Shown here piece by piece: positions 23,495 to 35,111 of a DNA stretch of 64,000 nt; position 1 is the first letter of the stretch, and every line of letters starts with the position of its first letter. Below the pieces are notes generated by a model. The model was not told the origin of the DNA, did not search any database, and was given only the letters and a program-made list of their open reading frames with translations. Position numbers and translations under genes: made by a program. The DNA is from Cepaea nemoralis (taxonomy: Eukaryota > Mollusca > Gastropoda > Stylommatophora > Helicidae). The stretch is from the NCBI GenBank assembly GCA_014155875.1, contig JACEFZ010013290.1, forward strand, positions 442,001-506,000, read 5' to 3'.

Positions 23495-25675
23495 TATAGG
23501 TTAAATTAGTACATTAGAATATTCTATGTGAAATATTTTACGAATACATACACATTATGTTCTGAACTATGTACTAAGAACAGTGAACTACTATGTGTCC
23601 GTAGACATCAAAATAAGAACTGTGCTCCGAGAACAAGTATATCACCGTGTGAACTAAGACAGCTCGTTACATACTAAGCTCCATATGTGTTCCGGTGAAT
23701 CATCTGTGTTAAGCAGGGAAGAACAGTGTCAGAACAGTACTTAAAATAACAGACACGAAAATACTTGTCTACGACACCAGCGAACTCTACAGGTGCAATA
23801 CCCATAGGACACAAGTATGACTGTGTAATGTATTTAATATACCCAGGACAATTGTGTATATATAGTATGCCAATGAAAGCAATTTCTGAACATTAGGGCA
23901 ACGACTAACCTGAGGTATTTAAATACCATGTATATATATACTTATTGTGATATGTATTATAACGTTTTAATATAGTGATAAATTATAGTTAGATTAGGTC
24001 ACTCTAAGATACATTTAGAGTTAGGAAATATAATAGTTCTCATTTTTTTTAGTAGTTAGATAGATCATTAATTTACCCACTTACTTAGCTTAAAAGTAGA
24101 ATAGGATAGTAATTTAAACGTAATAACAGCTAATTATAAACTAGGATAAAAAGTTTAGAGAGTAATAGTACCATTTAGTTTGTTACATTTCACTTTGTGT
24201 CATTTCATTTGAGTTCATTCCATCTTAATGAACCACTCCATTTAACAAACATGTTCATTTAGTATTATAATTAGTTTACACCGGATAGGATTAATGTGGA
24301 CTTGTAAAATGAATACTTTACACTGGATAGGATAAAAGGATTATACAAATAAACATACATCATTTACACCATTTAGAGTAGAAATATCAATCATTTATGT
24401 TTTTTTCATTTAAAAACATTATTCATAATTTTATTATATTTCACAGCACCCATTTCAGAAAGTTACATAACTCATCTCACATCAATTTCATTTTAAATAG
24501 TTAGATTACTTCCCTTAAATTAAATTAAAGTAGGTAACACATTAGATACATATTTATAGAACTAGTATTAGTATTTCAGTATTTAGAGTAATTATTTCAG
24601 TAGAATGTAGTCATTAATAATACCAGGGAACAAACCATCAACCCTTTTTCTTACTTGTTAATAGTTTGTAAATACACGACTTGTGCAGCAATCTACGCAC
24701 AGTCATTAGGCTCAACTTTGTCAAACTGAGCCAAACTTGTACAGTGTCACTCCAAGGTTTTTAAATAATTGTGAGGGTAAAAGATGTGTGACAGAAGTGT
24801 GAAAGTGAGAGCATATGTAAATTATATAAGAGAGAGTGAGATCAGTCAGCGGATTTTTTCTGCCGCTCCACGCGACTTTTTTTATTTTGTCTGCGTCAAC
24901 TGTTTGCTTTCGTATGTTGAAAATGTGCTGTCTTGAATGTGTTGTGTGTAGTTTAGTGTAGATCTTAGAGAAAGTATTTTAAGTCTCATAAGACGGAAAC
25001 GTAGTCACGAGTTAGTGTTATACACTTGTTTGTGGCCACGTTTAACCGAATTATGGCACTTGAAAACTAACTTACATACACATGATAGATAGATACACAT
25101 GTTAGAAGTTAGATTATACTAGTAGTTAGATCCAAACACGCAAACATCCAGGAAAACAAACATGTAAATTGCATACATTTTTGGTAGATCAAAGGGAGAT
25201 AACTCCGGGTCAGGGGACACAATAGACAACGAAACACTAACTTAACAGTGAAAGATAACTTTACACGCGGAAGCGAGATAGGTAAAGCCTGTCGCACACA
25301 GCTTGTGTAATGGTTGTTTAATATTATATGGGGGACATGAAGCAATTCATGTGTTGACCCTAAGAAAGTCAACTTTGTATGGGTAGTGAGTTAATTTACT
25401 ATTTGAGGGCAGGTCTTATAAGACAATGGTCCGGTTCAGACATACCTCTAATAATATAATATTGCGATTGAGATGAGGGCTCACGCCAACCAGACAAGTT
25501 TGTGGCGATTGTCAGTAGCCAAGTAAAGTGATACTACATTGTGACAATGGTCAGTAGAAGTCTATTGAGTTACCCAAAGCCAGGTTATCAGCAGTCTTTG
25601 ACAAAAATTAGAGACACTAATTTTTTAGAAACCTCTTGCGTCACAACCAACGAGTCAAAGTTGATGACGCAACAC
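23495..25675 (+). other. Long non-coding 3' internal region of the LTR element
   Basis: About 2.2 kb, AT-rich, with stops in all frames and no frame above 90 codons. It contains a weak internal repetition TAGGATTAATGTGG at 24286 that also occurs near the PBS (18518-18531), and a TAGGATAA-type echo at 24317. There is no sign of an env gene (no signal peptide or membrane frame). Confidence 0.7.
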
Positions 25676-25687
25676 AGGAGGGGAGGG
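25676..25687 (+). promoter_or_regulatory. Polypurine tract
   Basis: AGGAGGGGAGGG immediately upstream of TGTGTGTCAAAG at the start of the 3' LTR, where plus-strand DNA priming would be expected. Depending on where the LTR truly begins (25688 or 25692), the tract is adjacent to it or 4 bp away. Confidence 0.8.
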
Positions 25688-25691
25688 TGTG

Positions 25692-26311
25692 TGTCAAAGA
25701 CTGAAGTATAAGAGGTCTGAGGTCTGCCTCAAGATAGAAGACCACCGGGAAGAGTGGTCAACCTCAAGTAGATTAGAGGTAACACAGTGCCCCGATATGA
25801 GGGCAGGGTAGGTGATAGGAAGGGGGACTATTAACTAGTTCTCTCATGAGACACGGAGGTATCGACCAGATAGTTAGTACTCTGGTCACGACAGAATCAC
25901 GCCTACGTGATAGCCACGGAGAAGTGGATTGCCACTCAATAGGAAACGGCTGCTATACGCGTGCTGAGTGTGACAGCACGCAAAAAGCCGAAGGACGTAC
26001 AAGGTCCTTCCGCGTGCTGTGTAGCCACGCGTGTAGGAAAGTCAGACTGGGGACTGACTTCGTAGCGAGTGCACCGTTTAGTGTCGATAGGGTTTTTTCT
26101 GTAGCCAAGTAGATAGAGATTAGCAATAGGGTTAGGAAACTAGTGATAGGCAATTCTGTGGCTTTGTGTGTGATTTGATAGCGACTGTTTTGTAAATGTA
26201 AAGAGCCAACGGCAATAAAATGTATCATTCATTTCCTCTCACACGACTTGCAAGTTCCTTGTGTGGTGCGAGAGAAGAATCCTATGATGCCTGAAACAAC
26301 GGTTGTTGACA
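25692..26311 (+). repeat. 3' LTR
   Basis: Begins TGTCAAAGACTG and ends GTTGTTGACA, giving the expected TG...CA ends. AATAAA lies at 26214-26219. It is two substitutions away from the 5' LTR over 619 aligned bases. Confidence 0.95.
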
Positions 26312-26416
26312 CATTTCGTGACAGTTGCTAGAGAACTAAAATATTACAGTTGCAAATAAGTATTCCATACTTTCTTAATGAATACACAGAAAAAAGTGGA
26401 AGAGGGGGGGGGGGGG
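26312..26416. repeat. Right copy of the flanking direct repeat of about 110 bp
   Basis: Starts CATTTCGTGACAGTTGCTAG directly after the LTR and ends in a 13-G run (about 26404-26416). See the left copy at 17785. After it, sequence passes at once into a SINE. Confidence 0.9.
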
Positions 26417-26650
26417 TATCTGTGACGAAGTGATCAAGCCTCCTGCCTCTAACTACTGAAGGTCATGGGTTCTTTTCCAGATTCCGTTATTCGGTAAGTG
26501 CAATTTGTTTTCCTGAGGTTCCTGGTGGCCATAGCAAAAGCTATGGAATTCGTGCATTGTTCGAAGCTCTCAGAAAGCCGCTTCGTGGAAAGAGACCGAG
26601 CGATATGGGATAAAATCGGTGCAATGAAATTGATTATTGTCCTCTTTAAA
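26417..26650 (+). mobile_element. SINE family A
   Basis: TCTGTGACGAAGTGATCAAG, then GGTCATGGGTTC (B-box region), GGTGGCCATAGCAAAAGCTA and GAGACCGAGCGATATGGGAT, ending AAAATCGGTGCAATGAAATT. It is the same order as the minus-strand copy at 10029 but more diverged and lacking the GTCGAC 3' tail. Confidence 0.7.
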
Positions 26651-26659
26651 TATATTCGC

Positions 26660-26940
26660 TCTCTGTGAACTCAAGCGTACTCCATACATGTGCCACTACT
26701 GCTAGTAGCACTAGATTGATATTTGTGTGTTGATTAGCTTTCCCTATTACCAGTGTTCCTCGTCAACAGGCAGACCCACACCCACATCAGAGGTACTTGT
26801 AATTTACCTACCCAAGTCAAGGACGAGAAATCAACATTTTATTCTAATTGACCGGTGTAGGGGTTGAGCCGGCTACCTCGGCATCAGCACACCGTAAGTT
26901 TAGTAGCGAGTGCTCTTATTTATTCGGCCACTCTAAACTC
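26660..26940 (-). mobile_element. SINE family D, tRNA-related
   Basis: On the minus strand it begins GAGTGGCCGAATAAATAAGA (A-box-like), with CGGCTCAACCCC in the B-box position, then TTGACTTGGGTAGGTAAATT, CCTCTGATGTGGGTGTGGGT, ACACTGGTAATAGGGAAAGC and GTATGGAGTACGCTTGAGTT. Two partial copies at 45300-45475 and 46130-46310 together cover the same length, which supports a dispersed family. The head resembles a tRNA, but the parent tRNA cannot be named. Confidence 0.65.
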
Positions 26941-26944
26941 CATC

Positions 26945-28435
26945 GGTTCTTTTGATTATACAGCCTTTATCTGAACGTTTGGAAAACTATTTTACGTCGA
27001 GATTTTCTTTTTTATATTTTGTGTCATGTGTTTTTCAGTTAATAATTCTGCACAAACTATTCTTGGACATTATTGGCACAAGTTATTTGGTGAAAGAACG
27101 AGACACACTGTAGACTTGTTAGGTTGGTTGATTATTCCATAATCCTCACGAAAGTTAAGCAAAACTGTTAAGTTCAGTTCGTTTCCAACTTAACCGCTAA
27201 AAATGGTTGCATTTATTGGTGAGGTTTATGTAGAAGCATTCCTCCCTATCCCTTACTCAAGCACCATATTTAGGGAGACTGTGTTGCGCTCCTTCCTCTT
27301 TCCTTGCTCCACAACCATCGGTATCTGTAGATATGTATGACGATCTAAGGAAATCTAAAGCGATCTATGGCCAGCTAAGGAAATCACTTATGGGTAGACC
27401 ACCTCTGAAAAAAAAAAAAAAAACGCGTTTCGTAATTGTATTGGACGAACAATACTTGAGCACAAATATAGTGAGACCTTAGCAATTAGGCAGCACCAGT
27501 CAGTTTTGTGCAAACAGAAAGAGGTAGTTTTATATTTGAGATTACAGTTGCTATAACAAAATCTCCACATTTGAAGAATACATGTGACTATGTGTTTTAA
27601 GTATCTCATCCAAAGTGTTAATTCATTTTTCATTTTATACAATATATCACTGCAGTATGCACTGGACGAGTTGAAGAGAGAAACATGCCAAGCAGTTAAT
27701 AGTGCAACATATTGTCTGTGACATCTGTGTTAAACATCGTCGATATTGTTTCTCATGAACTGCAGTTTTCATGCTCTTTGTGTTTCCTGTATTCTGCCAC
27801 TAGGAAATCTGTTTGGAAGTCCACCCATCGACCTAAGATCATGAAGGCATACTCATTAATCTCCAGTAGAACATTTAGTCCAGTTAGATTAGACCTTAGG
27901 TTGCTAGCTTGCTTGCTTGTGTTCGTTGGCTTGAGCTCCAACGCGAAGTCCTGTATGTCGGATGAAGGCATCTTGTTGTCCAATATCAGTGTGATGTCAT
28001 ACAGGACCTGAGGTTTGCGTGAGTATCCGTTGTCCCATGTCTGGCTTATTGGTGTGCAGACTGGTGGTTCCTCGCCGTACAGGCAGACACTCTCCGACTT
28101 CGGAGGAATCGGCGATCCTACTGACTTTAGCCAGGACCCCGAAGGGACCTGTTGCCCTGGACGCTCGACGAGGAGCGTCAATAGGTCTTGGCCAGTATAT
28201 AACCCGGCTCTGGTGCCTTGGAAACACCTCTGCGTTCCATTAGACCTAGGTAATGTTTCCTCCTATGATGTTTCGTGATTCAATGATAAAAGATCATGCA
28301 TCCAAATAAAGAAATAAAGTTATCTTAGAAGCACTTTAATTTATCCACAGCATTTCTTAAAAGAAGCCACATTCAGCCACGATCCTTATGCTGCAAAAGG
28401 AATCTAACGAGCACTAGCTGCGACAATAATGCCTT
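26945..28435. other. Unrecognised stretch
   Basis: Contains a 17-base A-run at 27407-27424. A GC-richer part (28000-28250) carries overlapping frames, including a 142-codon minus frame at 27753-28181 that resembles nothing I know and lacks a supporting context. No SINE or LINE signatures are seen. Confidence 0.4.
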
Positions 28436-28439
28436 GCGA

Positions 28440-28650
28440 ATTATTGTTGTGTAATTATTATCATCATGTACCATCCCGACTGGCTTGGATGATCGTGGCT
28501 ACTCACATATCACGATCCTTGCCACGACGAAATGCAATCAACCATTATTATCGTTGTCCTTCTCTAGCTCTCTTTCCACACATATTTCCAGTTGTCATAT
28601 CGTGTTCTAATTTTTTCTTCTCATAATGTTGCCAAAGGGAAAACCACCTT
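28440..28650 (-). mobile_element. RTE-type LINE (family L1) 3' fragment, old
   Basis: ATTATTATCATCATGTACCA at the LINE tail, followed by CTTTCCACACATATTTCCAG and TCATATCGTGTTCTAATTTTTTCTTCTCATAATGTTGCC, the diverged complement of the L1 3' region seen at 48050-48260. No frame survives. Confidence 0.5.
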
Positions 28651-29049
28651 TGTATGTATCCCTTACAAACCATGTTTCTTATTGGATAGTTTGAATAACC
28701 ACTTCGGCAGACATTCCTTTACAGTTCACGATGTATTATAGCATGGCGTGTGTACAAATATAGCCCCGGTTAGAAATCTGACAGTTATTTTGCGCTATTG
28801 ACCGCGAAAACAAACTATCTGGGAAAAGTGTAAATTAAGCAGGAGAGATTATGTAACGCCAGGGAGATGGCGAAGGAGAGGGGTGATTTTCAATGAGTCC
28901 CAAAAAGAAACACTGGTAACGATGGAAAACTAGAGGGGGGAAAACTCGGATACCCTGAGCAACAAGGATCGATAACTCCTAGATCTGGGACATTAGAGCT
29001 AGACGAGGATGAAATATATAATTTATTGCTGTATATAAAATTCTGGCTG

Positions 29050-29880
29050 GCGGTCAAGTTTGGTCGTTAGCTTGTTGGAAAAATTGTTTGGGATTGCTGA
29101 GGAGATGTTTGGAATTGATTGTTGAAATATTCTTGAAATACTAGAAGGTGACTTTTGTGTTTTATCGTTGCAATGTTGTATGTGGTGAGGATTAACAGCA
29201 TATATTGCATTGAGAGTTGGAGACGTATAAGCATTGATTTGTTTAGGGATTAATTTTATGAATAGTTTTAAAGATTTATTGTTGGAATTATTGTAGGAAT
29301 TGATTTTTGAGTAGATTTATGGATTAACTATTCAAATAGTTTAATGAATTGATTATTTGTAATGTGTTAGAATTGTTATTTGGAATAACTTAACGATTGA
29401 ATGATGGAATAGCTACTGTTTATTGTTGGAATAGTTTAAGGTATTGATTATTAAAATAATTTTATGGATTGTCGGAATAGTTTTAACTGTTGGGATAATT
29501 TGAGGGTATTATTATTTGGATCGTGTTAGGGACTTCTTATTGGAATAGATTTAGGGATTGGTTGTTGAAAAAACATTTGCCATTGTTGGAAAATTGTTAA
29601 AAATTGAGTGATACAATAATTGAAATTTGTTGTTAAACACATGTTTGTGATCGCATGTTGAAAACATTATTGTTATTGAAAGATAGAAAATAGTTTTTGA
29701 ATAATTAGTGATAGAATGGTTCAAATTGATTGTTGAAAACATTTTGTGATTGACTGTTACACTGTTTGTAACTAACAATTAAACACTATTTAGGATCGAT
29801 CGTTGAAAAAGAATGGTTATAATTGATTGTCGAATGAATAACAATGTTAGTTTTAATTGATGAAAACGTAATAGGTTTCG
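29050..29880 (+). repeat. Degenerate AT-rich minisatellite
   Basis: Recurring GGGATTGATTGTTGAAATA, TTGTTGGAATAGTTTAAGG and similar phrases about every 25-35 bp, with drift in both length and sequence. It is best seen at 29390-29600 and 29680-29830. The region from 28650 to 29050 and from 29880 to 30680 has no recognisable content. Confidence 0.6.
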
Positions 29881-30683
29881 GTTTTAAAAAAAAATAGTAT
29901 TTGGGAATAATGTGTGCACATAATTGTGGTATATTGTGGTACAAATTGTTTGGTATTGATTATGTACAGAATGCTTCTGCTGTTTAATGTTAGATACACT
30001 GTCTTGACAGTTTGATAAAGACGAGTTTCGAACATTGAAATAGTCTGGGATAATTTGCTAAGATGTTTGTGAGAATAAGAAAACAGTGTTTGTAGTTAAT
30101 TGTTTTAACATGTTTGGAACTGATTATTAACAATGAGGTGTAGTGGTTTGGTGATTACACGTTTGGAATTACACATATGCCTCTTCTAGCTCTTGGCAAA
30201 GATTGTTAAAGTTAGCGATAGAGTATTTTGAATATATTAACTCTTTTTCTCCTTATCTGTTGTATCATTTTTTTCCCCAGCAGTTATTGCGTTAAAGTAA
30301 TAAACGAATGGAGTTAAGATAGCAACACCAGGGAACTGAATGAGTTAAAGTATGTTACTAAAGAATTGTACTGACCACTTGTGGGAATGTCCCCAATGCA
30401 ATGCTATTGGTTCTTGATTTCATATTTCATAAAGAGGTAAAGTGGTCATTGGCATATTATGGTTTAATTTTTTTTTAAAATAATTTGGATATAAATAGTT
30501 TCGAAAAGCGTATCAAGTGTGGAAACACTAAATGACGTTTGTTGAGTTGCTTCGTACATTGTTTTATAGGAATTTAACAATAGTCCGTGTTTTTCGGCAT
30601 ATCCATCATATTAATGCGTACAGAATAATAATGGGAACGTGTACAGAAAAATTCGTAAACAATATAGTAATTACATACTGACA

Positions 30684-30684
<1 letters not shown>

Positions 30685-30737
<53 letters not shown>

Positions 30738-31082
30738 CTTCATCGTAATCATGTAAAGATCCTTTGCAGAGCGTCAATATAATCATGACTAGTAAGAATA
30801 ACTTCCTGTCTTTCACATACAGGGATTAGACCTAGGTTGGAAATGTTTCCTTCCTCAAAGGCTTTAGGTACTTTATTGTCAACCACTCTAACCCATTGTC
30901 AACAACTCTAACCTATTGTCAACAACTCTAACCTATTGTCAACAACTCTAACCCATTGTCAACAACTCTAACCTATTGTCAACAACTCTAACCTATTGTC
31001 AACAACTCTAACCCATTGTCAACAACTCTAACTCATTGTCGACAACTGTAACCCATTTTTAACAACTCTAGCCCATTGTCAA
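30685..31082 (+). repeat. (TCA)n microsatellite and a 20-bp minisatellite
   Basis: (TCA)n at 30685-30736. Then from about 30876 there are ten to eleven copies of AACAACTCTAACC(T/C)ATTGTC, with two alternating variants (CCTATT and CCCATT) and decay at the right end (31030-31082). Confidence 0.9.
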
Positions 31083-31321
31083 GTGTAGGAAATTTTCGAG
31101 GTAGCAATGTCTTTCATTAACACTCTCTTACCTCCCCAGGGGTACGTGACAAAGGTTAAGATAGGTTGTGTTAGAAAGGAGGGTCTGGCGCATGATATCA
31201 CAACTACAAACATGTGAATGGAGGTGGCAGCAGTAATGCTGACTTTTCTGTTACTGGGAAGTTGTACAGAACGCGTTGTTGTGTTTGTGATAAATTCGCA
31301 TAGCATGCTACACAGTGTTTG

Positions 31322-31510
31322 ACCATCATGAATAATGATGCCCATTCATTTCATCTAGTGGGGTTGAAATTTGGAGCAGTGAGCTCTAAGATAGATGGTA
31401 AGGCCTGTTTAGACTCGAAATTTTCTTTGACGTTGTGGGTAAAATCGTGATCAATTCCAAAATCTTTTAGTGGTATCTTCATAGTGTTTTTAAAGCGTGC
31501 TACGTAAAAT
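31322..31510 (-). mobile_element. LINE 3' fragment, same family as 1897-2990
   Basis: ATGATGCCCATTCATTTCAT, CTAGTGGGGTTGAA, GGTAAGGCCTGTTTAGACTC and GAAATTTTCTTTGACGTTG repeat the plus-strand sequence at 1911-2015, and ATCTTCATAGTGTTTTTAAAGCG repeats 2207-2230. An internal deletion of about 150 bp (relative to 2020-2190) is visible. Confidence 0.75.
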
Positions 31511-32114
31511 AGCAACAATCATGTTTCACGGGGAGTGGCTCATATCGCTCGAAAAGATGAAAGTCAAGAGCATATAGATTTTCCGTTCCTGGCATACGAT
31601 TGTACGATGACACGAATATAATGATAGACTTGCTGCTGTCGCTCCTTTGGATGGCGAGTTATATTATAATAACGCTATTGCTGTGAAGACTCTGAGATCA
31701 AGTTGAAAGTGCAACAAAACAAAGGACCCATACCTGGAGAGGCAACTTCAGAGGACAGCGAGCAGAGGATCTGGGCACCACTCAAAGACTAGAGGGAGAC
31801 GTTGGTGAAGGTTCAATCGTCTGCTGCTGGTACCATCATCATTGACCACTGCAGATGAGGACGGATCTCGTCTAGGAATGTCCCGATGTTGATTCTTATC
31901 TTCATCATTCATAATGCATACATCTCTATACTATGATTTCACATATGGAAATATTACAATGAGATCGAGAGATCAAGTTATTTTCTTAGGCTGTTTTCCC
32001 TCCCAACAGCTATTCCATAGCTCATTTTAGAAAACATCACTCAGTGACCAACTTGGGTTTGAAGATCGAGTGCCAATTTGTTTATAATAATAAATGTCTA
32101 GCACAAAAATCCGG

Positions 32115-32350
32115 TTCGTGGCGGTGAGGTTACGGACGCAGTTCGTAATTCCGCATAAATGCATTCGAAACACAGCTGTGGGATTTGGCAGCAGACCGCC
32201 TTACGTTACTTTATTTAATGAATTGGTATGGGTGCCGGTCGTTCAGAAAGCAATGACAAACTACTCAACGTAAACTTGACCAAGAATCACGAACAGACAA
32301 AACAACTGGGGTTTACTACTACGTCTTGTAAAGGATATGCACCTAACTTT
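32115..32350 (+). mobile_element. SINE family B, head type 2
   Basis: Head GGTTCGTGGCGGTGAGGTTA (A-box-like), GCATTCGAAACACAGCTGTG (B-box-like), GATTTGGCAGCAGACCGC, then the shared core GTCGTTCAGAAAGCAATGAC and the end GTCTTGTAAAGGATATGCAC. It establishes the orientation of head-2 copies at 42875 and 45000. Confidence 0.7.
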
Positions 32351-32861
32351 TCAACCATAAACCCAATATGCTTCATGGCGTGAAAAAGGACTGTTTATCT
32401 CGTTTATGTAAGTTTTAACATTTCAATCCGCGTCTTAGATTATGTTTTCTACTAACATTATTAATTTACATTGTTTTATTCATGAGTATTTCTGACATGT
32501 CCATATTATAAAGATATAATCTAGTATAGACCTCTGTTATGACAAGTGGGATGTTTCTACCAAACGACAGATATCACATTCTTTAGCGTATCATCTTCAA
32601 CTAAAACATTGCCTAGTGCTCTGACCACTGTAATACCACGGTTCACTGGTTTTGATTCACAATAACAATGCAATGGAAGAATGTATTGATGTTATTACAT
32701 ACTCATTTGGTAATACTTTATGCCAGAGTTTTGAGGAGAGACGTTATCGCCTATGCCACTTTGCACAGCACACAGTGTGATAGTGGCCTATATTACTTTA
32801 TTCACATTTTTGCGCACTTCACATTGAAACTGATGCCTTTCAAGTTATTAAGTGAGCGAGT

Positions 32862-32948
32862 AAGTGAGATAGAGAGACCGACAGACAGAGAGTAGAGAGA
32901 AACAAATAAATAAAGAGAGAAGAGAAATTTAAAAAAAAATATAGAGTT

Positions 32949-33033
<85 letters not shown>

Positions 33034-33310
33034 CAGAGAGAGAAAGAGAGAAGAAAGAAACAAGAGAAATATAATGAAAGAGAGACAGAGAGAGAGAGAG
33101 AATGAGAGAGAGAGGGAGTGAGTGAGTGAGAGAGAAAAAGAGAGAGAGACAGAGTGAGAGAGAGACAGAGTGAGAGAGAGGGAGTGAGTGAGTGAGAGAG
33201 AGAAAGAGAGAGAGACAGTGAGAGAGAGACAGAGTGAGAGAGAGGGAGTGAGTGAGTAAGAGAGAGAAAGAGAGAGAAAGAGAGCGAGCGAGAGAGAGAG
33301 AGAGAAAGAG

Positions 33311-33370
<60 letters not shown>

Positions 33371-33402
33371 CAGAGACAGAGAGAGAGACAGAGAGAGAGA
33401 GA
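32862..33402. repeat. Purine tract of about 540 bp, (GA)n with interruptions
   Basis: Almost uninterrupted A/G on the plus strand, mostly GA with GAAA, GGGAGTGAGTGAGTGAG and GAGAGACAGAGTGAGAGAGA blocks repeated at about 33105, 33175 and 33240 (period about 65 bp). The 204-codon Ser/Leu-rich reverse frame is an artefact. Confidence 0.95.
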
Positions 33403-33544
33403 ACATGTACAAAGTTGTGAATCTCCCGATGTCGATATTATCGCAAAACATCACACTGCTCTTCCGGGCTTCAGGTCATCGCTTTATGTGGATGCATTAA
33501 GGAAAATACATGATACCTTATATGTTCTGGTCTGTTCACTAATA

Positions 33545-34655
33545 ATGAAAAGGTACAAAACGAAGCCATGCGCATCATTTTGGGCTGCACGAGAGACACC
33601 AGCTGTGTAGCAATGAGATACCTCCTTGACTTCCCGACAATGGAACACAGGATCAAGATCTGGAGAGCTCGTGCATACTTAAAAATAAGTGCAGATGAGC
33701 AGCACCCTCTGCATGACGCTATATTCAGAGAAAAGGGTGACAGGCTAAAGAGGGGCAAATCATGGATGGGTCGGGCGGAAGATGTCGTCAGACAGGTCTG
33801 CAGTCTTACCAGTATCAACCCCGGAACGGAATGGGTGTCGGTGCCTCCAGCTTTTAAGTGCACTTTCTCCTGCATTACCACACTCGACAGACGGTGCAGA
33901 GAGCAGAACCCTGCCGCTGTCAATGCAGAGGTTAACGCGCTCATCTATGAACACTCAGATAGCCCCGAAGTGCTCATCTATACAGATGGATCTGTTGTGA
34001 AGCAGCAGAGAAGTGCGTGGGCATTTACAGCCCGTTCAGCAGGCCGAACCGCTCAAGAATCCAGTGGTGCCCACTCTATGACCACGAGCAGCATGACGAT
34101 GGAGGTGATGGCAGTTACACAGGCTTTCATATGGCTGGAATCACAGCATTATACCAACGTGTGTGTACTAAGTGATTCAATGAGCATGATTCAGAAGGTC
34201 GAAGCTGGATCTGTACGTAGACAGTGGACTGAATCGCTGCGGAAGTCTGTTGTCCGTAAAGTCACCTTCATCTTCGTCCCGGGACATGCGGGCGGGAGTC
34301 GAGGGAAATGAACGAGCTGACAAACTGGCTGGCTCTGCACCCCCTGTAGATGGCCAGCCCATGGATTGTGCCGATGTTATTAACGTCCTTAAAGATATGG
34401 CGAGAACAGAGGGCTTTGACTTCAGTGATTCCACATCGCTGTCCAGGATGAAAGACCTGGGAGTAAGAATCGGCACAGCCAGACGCGAAAGGTACATCGG
34501 GAAAACAAAGCGCCTCGTCAACCAACACAGAACTGGCACTATTAGCCACCGGACGCTGATGCATATGCTGGGGGGAGGATCTGAGCACCTATGGACATGT
34601 CCGGAGTGCAATGAAGATACCCCAACTGATAACTGATAACTGATAACTGAATGAA
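33545..34655 (+). pseudogene. LINE with RNase H domain, 3' part (I-like)
   Basis: A first frame of 247 codons (33568-34311) contains an RT C-terminal connection (AMRIILGCTRDT, LPTMEHR-like) and RNase H with YTDGSVVKQQRSAWAF (Asp), SSMTMEVMAV (Glu) and CVLSDSMSMI (Asp). Frame 2 (34285-34636) continues with the GHAG and VEGNERADKLAG end of RNase H (last Asp), then RRLVNQHRTG-like and SEHLWTCPEC blocks typical of RNase H-bearing LINEs. One extra base at about 34285-34300 breaks the frame. The 3' tail is TGATAAC repeated three times at 34627-34650. It is 5' truncated: RT fingers and endonuclease are absent. It lies directly downstream of the (GA)n tract. A close relative is at 57285-58020. Confidence 0.85.
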
Positions 34656-34929
34656 CAAAACTAAATGTTAGCAAAGTTTGAAGGACATTTCTATCATTTT
34701 AATCAAGCACAAACAACACTCAGTAGAATAATCTATCACTGTATCGCTTAATCAAATGAAACAAAGCAATCACTGTCTTTACTTAAACATAGCTCACATT
34801 TACATTAGTTCATTGTGGTTCGATATTCAACATTTTCATCCAGACGTGTGTAATGGCATAGTCATAGAGATTTCGTAATCTTTGTATGCATGGCATTATT
34901 AATGAAAAAAGAGATGCATTTCTTCACAT

Positions 34930-35110
34930 ACAGGTTTAGTCGTATTGGCAGACAGAACGGCAGGCAAGCAGATGGAAATTGCAGACAGACATAGACAGAC
35001 AGACATAATAGACACACATACTGCCATGACAAACATATAGATAGACAGCCATTTAGATATAATAATAGATACGCAGGGACGAACAGACTGACGTGACAGA
35101 CATGCATATC
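34930..35110. repeat. Imperfect CAGA/ATAGA repeat
   Basis: Interrupted CAGACAGACATAGACAG-type sequence, continuing on the far side of a LINE fragment at 35455-35850 as CAGACAG, GTCAGTCAGTCAG and ACAGACATATAG. The two halves look like one array split by the LINE. Confidence 0.6.
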
Positions 35111-35111
35111 A

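Larger units (their letters stand above)
17895..26311 (+). mobile_element. Ty3/gypsy-type LTR retrotransposon, 8.4 kb, non-functional, Gmr1-like domain order
   Basis: Two 619-bp LTRs, a tRNA-Leu-type primer binding site, gag, and pol with protease, a GPY/F module, reverse transcriptase and RNase H, then 2.2 kb of AT-rich non-coding sequence, a polypurine tract and the 3' LTR. No integrase zinc finger or DDE core is present in any frame. The GPY/F module, which normally ends integrase, lies between protease and RT, so integrase in the parent element was upstream of RT. That order is known from Gmr1-like Ty3/gypsy elements. The coding region has a nonsense codon and two frame breaks, while the LTRs differ at only two positions. 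Confidence 0.9.

Noticed and set aside
23495..25675. env gene in the LTR element
   Set aside because: Frames are short, AT-rich and without signal peptide, cysteine pattern or membrane segment.
17895..26311. 88-codon frames inside both LTRs (18049-18315 and 25846-26112) as a gene
   Set aside because: They are the same LTR sequence twice; no protein motif, and LTR conservation explains the identity.
27753..28181. 142-residue minus-strand frame as a host gene
   Set aside because: No recognisable domain, overlapping frames of similar length on both strands in a GC-richer patch, and no splice or promoter context I can point to.
29551..29778. 75-codon Asn/Ser-rich minus frame
   Set aside because: Falls inside the degenerate AT-rich minisatellite.
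32840..33454. 204-residue Ser/Leu-rich minus-strand frame
   Set aside because: Translation of a purine tract; long frames arise because (CT)n has no stop codon.
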